From DASQHY01 sp036390175 (GTDB lineage Bacteria; Acidobacteriota; Terriglobia; Acidiferrales; UBA7541), in NCBI GenBank assembly GCA_036390175.1, contig DASWCG010000151.1, positions 1 through 11,269 of the forward strand: a stretch of DNA of 11,269 bases, read 5' to 3'. The notes beneath the pieces were generated by a model that saw only the letters and a list, made by a program, of their open reading frames with translations, searched no databases and was not told the origin of the DNA. How positions within the stretch are numbered: the stretch's first letter is position 1; each line of letters starts with the position of its first letter. Positions 6,029 through 11,269 of this stretch are shown one piece after another. The translations under genes were made by a program, and so were the position numbers.

Positions 6029-6055
6029 GGGGGGGAGGGGGAGGGGTAACCCCTC
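6029..6055. repeat. G-run with G-quadruplex potential and adjoining hairpin
   Basis: Runs of 7, 5 and 4 G separated by single A bases fill 6029-6046, enough for a four-stranded G structure with one-base loops on the plus strand. The last part overlaps a perfect six-base stem, GAGGGG (6041-6046) with CCCTC-side bases 6050-6055, around a TAA loop. Read on the minus strand this is a hairpin, then a 12-base C-rich stretch, then six T (complement of 6023-6028). It could end transcripts coming from glcF, though the C-rich stretch makes it atypical. Confidence 0.4.
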
Positions 6056-6123
6056 GAAAACCGGTCAAAAAAGGTCAAATCGAAATCGGTGCCGGCAGAG
6101 AAGAATGGGGCAGGCTTTCCGAA

Positions 6124-7524
6124 TTACCCTGCGCGTTTCGAGTTCATTCCTTCCGGCTGCACGCCTCGAATCGCCGCATCCAGCAATTCCACCATGTGCA
6201 GGACGGGCAGCGTGCGCCCGTTACGCTTCAGCCCCGCGGCAATTTGCAGCAGGCAACCGGGATTGCTGGAAACCACCGCATCGGCGTTTGTCGCCGCGCA
6301 GCTCTCTGCTTTGCGGTCGCCCAGCTCTTGCGCGGGTCCGGGCGCGATCAGGTTGTAGATACCCGCGGAGCCGCAGCAGATTTCCCGGTCGGCAATTTCC
6401 ACCACCTCGAGCTGGGGGATTGTGGCCAGTGCCTTGCGGGGTTGCGCGCGAACGCCCTGCGCGTGTTGCAGATGGCAGGCATCGTGATAGGCGACGCGCA
6501 TCGCCAGCGGCTGGCGTGCCGCGCGCGGTTCGAGCTCGGCGAGCACTTCCGAGATGTCCTTGCAGCGCGCGGAAAAAGCCTTGGCGCGCGCGGCATAAGC
6601 AGGGTCGTCGCGCAGCAGGTAACCATAGTCCTTGAGGTTGGAGCCGCACCCGGCGGCATTGCTGACGATGACGTCCACACCCGTGCGCTCGAACGCGTCA
6701 ATCAGCCGCCGCGCCAGTTGCAATGCAGGTTTTTCTTGGCCCGCGTGGATCATCAGCGCGCCGCAGCAGCCTTGCTCGCGCGGCAGGATCACTTCGCAGC
6801 CTTCGGCGGCGAGGACCCGCGCGGTGGCCTCATTTACGTTCGGAAACAGGACGCGCTGCACGCACCCGAGCAAGACGCCAACGCGCAGTCGCGGTGTGCC
6901 CTGCGCCTGCACCCGTTCCGCCGATTTCGAGAACAAGGAGCGAAAAGAGATTCTGGGAAGCAGCTCGTCCATCGAGCGGAACGCCGCGGGAAGAATCTTG
7001 AGCGCGCCAAGGCGTTCGACGAGCCAGCGGATCCCCAGGGCCTGGTAAAGCCAGACGGGCAACAGCAACAGCCGGAGACGCGACGCGTGCGGAAAAACGG
7101 CAAAGATCAACCGGCGATAAAGTCGCTCGCCGAGCGGCCGCGGGTGGTTACGCTCAATCTGCGCGCGCGTGGCCTCGATCAGTTTGTCGTACTTTACGCC
7201 GGAAGGGCATGCGGTCATGCACGCCATGCAGCCCAGACAATGGTCAAAGTGCGCGACGAAGGTATCGGTCATCTGCGCCTGGCCATCGCTGGCCAGTTTC
7301 ATCAAGTAAATCCGCCCGCGCGGCGAATCCATCTCTTCATGCCACAAACCGTACGTCGGGCAAGTCGGCAGGCAGAAGCCGCAATGCACGCATTCGCTGA
7401 TCAGTTTCATCGAGGGAGGGTTGTGATTGTCGAAGGCCGGCACAGCCTTCGCTGCTGGGCTCGCAGCGGGGACACCCTGCGCGTTAATCGCCGCTTCTCC
7501 GCCGGCCGAATCGTGGTCGGTCAT
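6124..7524 (-). CDS. glcF: glycolate oxidase iron-sulfur subunit
   Basis: 466-residue Fe-S subunit that takes electrons from the flavin subunits during 2-hydroxyacid (glycolate or D-lactate) oxidation and passes them toward the respiratory chain at the membrane. Two 4Fe-4S ferredoxin sites are complete: Cys45, Cys48, Cys51, Cys55 (CVHCGFCLPTCP) and Cys96, Cys99, Cys102, Cys106 (CLGCMACMTACP). Two cysteine-rich CCG domains follow, with Cys221, Cys253-Cys254 (GCCG) and Cys293, then Cys350, Cys383-Cys384 (CCGS) and Cys424. This order is that of GlcF and related heterodisulfide-reductase-type subunits. Start ATG 7524 shares one base with the glcE stop (TGATG), so translation is probably coupled. 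The open frame continues to 7923, but there it overlaps glcE. Residues 1-38 precede the first cluster and are Ala-rich. Substrate is inferred from the neighbours. Confidence 0.93.
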   Translation of the reverse strand: MTDHDSAGGEAAINAQGVPAASPAAKAVPAFDNHNPPSMKLISECVHCGFCLPTCPTYGLWHEEMDSPRGRIYLMKLASDGQAQMTDTFVAHFDHCLGCMACMTACPSGVKYDKLIEATRAQIERNHPRPLGERLYRRLIFAVFPHASRLRLLLLPVWLYQALGIRWLVERLGALKILPAAFRSMDELLPRISFRSLFSKSAERVQAQGTPRLRVGVLLGCVQRVLFPNVNEATARVLAAEGCEVILPREQGCCGALMIHAGQEKPALQLARRLIDAFERTGVDVIVSNAAGCGSNLKDYGYLLRDDPAYAARAKAFSARCKDISEVLAELEPRAARQPLAMRVAYHDACHLQHAQGVRAQPRKALATIPQLEVVEIADREICCGSAGIYNLIAPGPAQELGDRKAESCAATNADAVVSSNPGCLLQIAAGLKRNGRTLPVLHMVELLDAAIRGVQPEGMNSKRAG

Positions 7525-8813
7525 CAGATTCCACCCACGAACCGGCCGGGATTCAAAACCTGGCCGGGGTCGAGCTGCGCTTTGACCTGCCGCATCAACG
7601 CCACGGAATCGCTCGGAGCGCCCCAAATGTTGAAGCGGGATTTGAGCGGATGCGAGCAACGCAGCGCGACGACTGTCCCCCCGAGCGCCTCTGCATTGGC
7701 GCGCAAACTTTCGAGCGCAGCCACCAGCGCGTCTTCGCTGGATGCGCCCAAGCTCAGTTGGCCCACGCCAATGGCTTGCGCTACGACCTTCCACGTCAAT
7801 TTTTGCGCTGTCCCGGCGCTTCCCAGAGCCGCGCAGAATTCTGCGATCTGCGTTGGCAGCACGCTGAACGTAGCGACGACTTTTGCATCTCCTTCGTTCC
7901 AAAGTGCTTCGCGCGCATTCCAACAGTTCGCGGAATCCTTCGGCGCCGCTTTCGCGGCCAACTGGCGCAACTGCTTTTCCTGCGCGTCCAATCCCGCGCG
8001 CGTTCCTTCAAAGGCGACGTCCAGTGAAGGCTCACTGTTCGACTCGGCGCGCAACTGCAGGCAGGAATATGCCAGCCGCGAATCGCGAATTCTATCCGCC
8101 AGTGAGGAGAGCATCTTGAGCGAAGACGCCGTGAAGGTCAGCGATCGCGCTTCGTGCGCGAGAGGGTGCAAGCGGAACACCGCCTCCGTAATGACGCCCA
8201 GCGTCCCAAGCGATCCTGCCGCCAGCTTCGGCAAATCATATCCCGCGACATTCTTTACCACCTTGCCGCCGCTTCTGGCCAAAGTTCCGTCGGCCAAAGC
8301 GAGCGTGACGCCGATGATGAGGTCGCGCAAAGAACCAAACCGCGCGCGCAATGCGCCGCTGTCGTTGGTAGCGAGGATGCCGCCGATGGTGGCGCGTTCT
8401 GGCCAAAGCGCGTCGAGCGCCAGCCGCTGCCCATGCTCGGCCAGCGTACGTTGGAATTGGGCCACTTTGCATCCGGCTTGCACTGTCGCCGTCATGTCCG
8501 CCCAGGCGTGCTCGAGAATACCGTTGAGCCGCGCGGTGGAAAGAACCAGGTCCGCGCGCCGCGGCGGATTTCCCCAGCCAATTTTTGTTCCGCCGCCTCG
8601 CGGAATTACGGCCAGCCCTGCGCGGCCGGCGCAAGCGAGGACCTTCCCCAGTTCCTCTTGCGTTCCCGGCTCGACAACGATCCCGGGCAGAACGCCATCC
8701 ACTTGGTCCGCCTGGGTCGCGGAGCGAATGTTTGCCGCGCCAACGATGGCGGCAATTTCCTCTCGCGGTGGAGCGGTCATTTGTTTCATCGCCGGTTCGA
8801 AGGACTGAGCCAT
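7524..8813 (-). CDS. glcE: glycolate oxidase FAD-binding subunit
   Basis: 429-residue flavoprotein subunit of the three-part glycolate oxidase. It carries the PCMH-type FAD fold: PRGGGTK (71-77) for the pyrophosphate region, GGILATNDSGALR (144-156), then LRDLIIGVTLALADG (162-176) and VKNVAGYDLPKLAAGSLGTL (186-205). The C terminus ends LDPGQVLNPGRF (414-425), as in other members. E. coli GlcE is about 350 residues; the larger middle domain (about 220-410) is common in relatives outside enterics and is not a fusion. ATG 8813 lies 9 bases after glcD with only a weak AGGCG-like ribosome site, so coupled translation is likely. ATGs at residues 9 and 12 are possible but have no better site. Confidence 0.92.
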   Translation of the reverse strand: MAQSFEPAMKQMTAPPREEIAAIVGAANIRSATQADQVDGVLPGIVVEPGTQEELGKVLACAGRAGLAVIPRGGGTKIGWGNPPRRADLVLSTARLNGILEHAWADMTATVQAGCKVAQFQRTLAEHGQRLALDALWPERATIGGILATNDSGALRARFGSLRDLIIGVTLALADGTLARSGGKVVKNVAGYDLPKLAAGSLGTLGVITEAVFRLHPLAHEARSLTFTASSLKMLSSLADRIRDSRLAYSCLQLRAESNSEPSLDVAFEGTRAGLDAQEKQLRQLAAKAAPKDSANCWNAREALWNEGDAKVVATFSVLPTQIAEFCAALGSAGTAQKLTWKVVAQAIGVGQLSLGASSEDALVAALESLRANAEALGGTVVALRCSHPLKSRFNIWGAPSDSVALMRQVKAQLDPGQVLNPGRFVGGI

Positions 8814-8822
8814 GTGCCGCGC

Positions 8823-10271
8823 CTAGAAGAACTGCGCCACGCCCGAAGTCTCCAAGGGGTGAGGCTCATACGGGCCGGTTTTCTCCGCGCACAGACGGGG
8901 CCGCGGGAATACTTTGGTAGGATTCGACAATTGCTCGGGATCAAATGCGCAGCGCACGCGTTGCATCGTGTCGAGATCAGGTTCGGCAAACATCGCGGAC
9001 ATAAAACCCTTTTTCTCCTCGCCGACGCCGTGCTCGCCGGTGATGGACCCTCCGGCCTCGACGCAAAGCTCCAGGATCCGAGAGGCAAGTTTCTCGGCCT
9101 TATGCTCCTGCCCCTCGATGCTCCGGTCGTAGAGAATCAAAGGGTGCAGGTTTCCATCGCCCGCGTGGAAAACATTCGCAACGCGCAGCCCGAATTCCGC
9201 GCTGAGCCGGTCAATTTCGCTCAGCACCTGCGGAAGCGCCGTGCGCGGAATCACGCCATCCTGCACGATATAATTCGGCGAGATGCGTCCGACGGCGGCG
9301 AACGCGGCCTTGCGACCCTTCCAGAATACGGCGCGTTCTTCATCCGACTGCGCCAATCGAATCTCCCAGGCCGCGCACGCCGTGCAAATCTCCTTCACGC
9401 GCGCCATCAGGTGTTCGACTTCGGCTGCCGGCCCGTCCAGTTCCACAAGCAGCAAGCCGCCGCAATTCGGATAGTTGGCGTGAACCGCGGCTTCGGCGGC
9501 CTGGATGGCGAGGTTGTCCATCATTTCGACGGCTGCAGGCAAGACGCCCGCGGCAATAATCTCGCTGACGGCCGCGCCCGCTTCATTTGTAGAATGGAAC
9601 GCGGCCAGCAGTGTCTGGACAACTTCGGGCCGCTTCACAATCCGAAGAATGACCTTCGTGGCGATCCCCAGCGTCCCTTCCGAACCCACAAAGACGCCGC
9701 AAAGATCGTAGCCGGGATGGTCGAGCGTTCTGCCGCCCAGGTGAACCAGCGAACCGTTCGGCAGCACAACCTCCAGGCCCAGCACGTGCGTCGTGGTGAA
9801 GCCATATTTCAGACAGTGGGCGCCGCCGGAATTCTCCGCCACGTTTCCGCCGATACTGCACACCTGCTGGGAAGACGGATCGGGTGCATAAAAATAACCG
9901 TGCGAAGCGACGGCCTGGGTCACGCTGAGATTCATTACACCGGGCTCGACGACCACGCGGGCGTTGGGAATGTCAATCTCGAGGATGCGGTTCATGCGCG
10001 CTAGGCTGACCACAATGCCGCCCGCAACGGGCAAGGCGCCGCCGCTCAGGCCGGTCCCCGAACCGCGCGCCACAAAGGGGATTTTCTCTTTGTGGCAGAG
10101 GCGGAGAATTGCCCGCACCTGCGCTGTGGATGTCGGCAGCAACACCGCCGCGGGGAGAACGCGGAAGTTGGTGAGGCCGTCGCACTCATAGGTATGCAGT
10201 TGCTCGGGCTGGCTGATGAGGCCGTCCTCGCCGACGATTTCTCGAAACTGGCCGAGGGTGCCGGCGACCAT
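8823..10271 (-). CDS. glcD: glycolate oxidase catalytic FAD subunit
   Basis: 482-residue catalytic flavoprotein of the glycolate / D-lactate dehydrogenase (FAD-linked oxidase) family, which oxidises the 2-hydroxyacid to the 2-oxoacid. The N-terminal FAD domain has ARGSGTGLSGGALP (68-81), the APDPSSQQVCSIGGN stretch (129-143), and HPGYDLCGVFVGSEGTLGI (185-203). The C-terminal domain has the conserved HAGDGNLHP (369-377) and TGEHGVGEEK (411-420), which hold the substrate and metal-binding histidines and glutamate in this family. The length matches E. coli GlcD (about 499). ATG 10271 is preceded by GGAAGGGAG, a good ribosome site. It heads glcDEF, 188 bases after the permease tail fragment. Glycolate versus D-lactate cannot be separated from sequence alone; the glcDEF arrangement favours glycolate. 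Confidence 0.95.
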   Translation of the reverse strand: MVAGTLGQFREIVGEDGLISQPEQLHTYECDGLTNFRVLPAAVLLPTSTAQVRAILRLCHKEKIPFVARGSGTGLSGGALPVAGGIVVSLARMNRILEIDIPNARVVVEPGVMNLSVTQAVASHGYFYAPDPSSQQVCSIGGNVAENSGGAHCLKYGFTTTHVLGLEVVLPNGSLVHLGGRTLDHPGYDLCGVFVGSEGTLGIATKVILRIVKRPEVVQTLLAAFHSTNEAGAAVSEIIAAGVLPAAVEMMDNLAIQAAEAAVHANYPNCGGLLLVELDGPAAEVEHLMARVKEICTACAAWEIRLAQSDEERAVFWKGRKAAFAAVGRISPNYIVQDGVIPRTALPQVLSEIDRLSAEFGLRVANVFHAGDGNLHPLILYDRSIEGQEHKAEKLASRILELCVEAGGSITGEHGVGEEKKGFMSAMFAEPDLDTMQRVRCAFDPEQLSNPTKVFPRPRLCAEKTGPYEPHPLETSGVAQFF

Positions 10272-10332
10272 AGCTCCCTTCCTCTCCGAATCAGGCGGGC
10301 GTGCCCATGCCCCCTGATGGCTGGATTCGAAA

Positions 10333-10366
10333 GGAGCCTCGTCCCCCTGTGGCTGACGCAGGCTCC
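10333..10366 (-). terminator. hairpin in the glcD leader (terminator or attenuator candidate)
   Basis: GGAGCCT (10333-10339) pairs exactly with AGGCTCC (10360-10366), extended by CGTC (10340-10343) with GACG (10355-10358) and one bulged base. On the minus strand the stem is followed by TTTCGAATCC, only three T. It lies between the permease fragment and glcD, so it could separate or tune the two transcripts. A TACAAT box (complement of 10373-10378) just upstream has no matching -35, so no promoter is claimed. Confidence 0.4.
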
Positions 10367-10459
10367 GTCAAGATTGTACCGCACGCGCCGCGCCCGTGCG
10401 CTCCGTATGCGCGATGCGGGGAGCATGCCTGGGAGTGATGCCGCCCACACCAAGCGCTT

Positions 10460-10672
10460 TCACTTGATGAACGTCAGCCCGTGAGGCACGGCCCACGCAA
10501 ATACGTAGGCATACAGCATCACGATGACGCCGACGATTGCGCCAAGCGCAACGGAGTGCCACACGACAAAGCGGAAGATCATGCCCTCGTTGCCCACTTG
10601 GTTGGTCGCCGAAGTGGCGATGGTGATGGACTGCGCGTCCACAATTTTGCCCATGACCCCGCTCGCGCTTGC
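10460..10672 (-). pseudogene. detached C-terminal tail of a second LldP/LctP-type permease
   Basis: About 70 codons ending at TGA 10460-10462 encode SGVMGKIVDAQSITIAT, then EGMIFRFVVWHSVALG and MLYAYVFAW. They align with the C terminus of the neighbouring permease (GGVMGKMIDAQSIM, FRKVWWHSVAG, LQAYVFTG). By eye the DNA of the two copies differs at roughly a third of positions, so this is a diverged paralogue rather than a fresh duplication. Homology stops abruptly near 10672, about 30 bases after the intact gene's stop at 10705, and no upstream part of a permease is present in any frame. A 64-codon frame from ATG 10654 could be called as a gene, but it lacks most of the transporter. It holds one clear hydrophobic segment. 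Confidence 0.75.
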
Positions 10673-10704
10673 ACCGCGTTCTCGGTCGGGTGATCCCCTG
10701 GCCC

Positions 10705-11269
10705 TCACTTGACGGGAGGTATCGGAATGGCGCCCGTGAACACATAGGCCTGCAGAAGAGCGATCAGTCCTATCACCGCCGCCCCCGCGACCGAATGCCA
10801 CCACACTTTGCGGAAGATCGGCCCCAGGGCATGGGACCGCTCGTAGGGATCATCGTAACAGGCAGCGCAGGCCACCATGATGGACTGGGCGTCGATCATC
10901 TTGCCCATGACGCCGCCCGTCGAGTTGGTGGCCACGACCAGGACCTCGTTCAAGTGGAGCTGCTGCGCGGTGATGCGCTGCAGGCTCCCGAAGAGGGCGT
11001 TGGAGGCGGTGTCCGAGCCGGTGAGGAAGACGCCGAGCCAGCCGAGGTACGCCGCGAAGAACGGGTACATGACGCCAGCGCCGGTGAATGCCAGGCCGAG
11101 GACAGCGTCGGTGCCGGAGTAGCGGGTGAGGAATCCGAGGCCCAGCACTTGGCCGATGACCAGGACGGGGGTCTTCATGCGACGCGCGGTCCGGACGATG
11201 GTCTCCTTCCACTGGGCGGCGCTCAGCATGAGCACCATACCCGACAGAAGCGCGGCCACGAACACGCCC
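10705..11269 (-). CDS. lldP: L-lactate/glycolate permease, C-terminal part (5' end outside window)
   Basis: The last 187 or so codons of a lactate permease (LldP/LctP/GlcA) family protein, an inner-membrane proton-linked importer of lactate and glycolate; full proteins are about 530-560 residues. Family marks visible: QVLGLGFLTRYSGTDAVLGL, GWLGVFLTGSDTASNALFGS and NSTGGVMGKMIDAQSIM, plus a final helix near WWHSVAGAAVIGLIALLQAYVF. The frame is open to the window edge, and no start is visible. Between the last two helices it has CYDDPYERSHALGPIFRK, longer than the NQVGNEG-IFR seen in the tail fragment and in typical members. It lies upstream of glcDEF on the same strand, fitting supply of substrate to the oxidase. 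Base composition here seems more GC-rich than in glcDEF. Confidence 0.92.
   Translation of the reverse strand, partial: GVFVAALLSGMVLMLSAAQWKETIVRTARRMKTPVLVIGQVLGLGFLTRYSGTDAVLGLAFTGAGVMYPFFAAYLGWLGVFLTGSDTASNALFGSLQRITAQQLHLNEVLVVATNSTGGVMGKMIDAQSIMVACAACYDDPYERSHALGPIFRKVWWHSVAGAAVIGLIALLQAYVFTGAIPIPPVK

Larger units (their letters stand above)
5701..6123. other. gene-free region downstream of a strong promoter; possible non-coding RNA locus
   Basis: No credible coding sequence is seen on either strand. One open frame (ATG at 5648 or 5699, stop 6047-6049) is low-complexity, rich in Arg/Ser/Thr, runs through the tandem repeats and G-run, and its inner ATG overlaps the -10 box. Contents in order: hairpin 5732-5749, CAGTC repeats about 5771-5790, hairpin 5822-5873, three ATCAACACTTAC units 5932-6022, G-run 6029-6046, a small hairpin 6041-6055, and two GGTCAAA strings near 6062-6078. 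Composition is more A-rich than the flanking genes. A transcript from the promoter at 5672-5700 would cover all of these. Confidence 0.45.

Noticed and set aside
5648..6049. 133-codon plus-strand open frame
   Set aside because: It starts upstream of the promoter's -10 box, has no ribosome site, is low-complexity, and encodes the tandem repeats and G-run at its end. Repeat-driven rather than a gene, though automatic pipelines may annotate it.
5701..6123. Relic of a HigB toxin upstream of the antitoxin
   Set aside because: I checked the minus strand just before the antitoxin for the usual HigB C-terminal region and found no match in any frame.
7525..7923. Upstream extension of glcF
   Set aside because: The frame is open but overlaps glcE entirely, and the ATG at 7524 forms the usual stop-start overlap with glcE just ahead of the first Fe-S motif.
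6196..10004. Two long plus-strand open frames (870 and 616 codons)
   Set aside because: Both are exact shadows of glcF, glcE and glcD, which carry complete cofactor motifs; the shadow proteins have no recognisable domain.

Overview
The window reads as chromosomal DNA of a GC-rich, free-living soil-type bacterium. Codon use, long GC-driven open frames opposite real genes, and the style of the spacers fit Acidobacteriota. The spacer clues are degenerate GAGAGT/GTTGACAGT strings near 100-155 and ATCAACACTTAC repeats followed by a poly-G run near 5930-6050. This assignment is a judgement from memory, not a computed result.

Left part, plus strand (335-5206): a compact five-gene operon. It holds a Tat-exported substrate-binding protein, a UgpC/MalK-type ATPase, two inner-membrane permeases (MalF/UgpA-like and MalG/UgpE-like) and a small EthD-domain protein. 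The gaps are 12 and 17 bases, and the two permease junctions overlap by 10 (or 4) and 4 bases. Together these form a complete ABC importer of the carbohydrate/glycerol-phosphate class with unknown substrate. The second permease carries an additional N-terminal membrane module of about 125 residues. Bases 1-105 probably hold the tail of another plus-strand gene.

Middle part (5207-6123): an orphan HigA-type antitoxin gene on the minus strand lies between two nearly identical 30-base direct repeats 374 bases apart. The right-hand repeat contributes the -35 box and most of the spacer of a near-consensus sigma70 promoter firing rightward. That promoter points into about 420 bases with no credible gene, holding two hairpins, a three-copy degenerate tandem repeat of period 39-40, and a G-run/hairpin. 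This is the least explained part of the window.

Right part, minus strand (6124-11269): read in transcription order, a lactate/glycolate permease of the LldP/LctP family (its 5' end lies outside the window), a detached C-terminal tail of a second, diverged LldP-like permease, then glcD, glcE and glcF. The last three encode the FAD, FAD-binding and iron-sulfur subunits of a glycolate (or D-lactate) oxidase. glcD-glcE are 9 bases apart and glcE-glcF share one base, so the enzyme is one operon. The pairing suggests import of a 2-hydroxyacid and its oxidation, with electrons passed to the respiratory chain.

No tRNA, rRNA, CRISPR array, transposase or integrase was recognised. I found no clearly new multi-gene system. 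The best leads are the antitoxin/repeat/promoter region, the permease fusion and the permease tail fragment.
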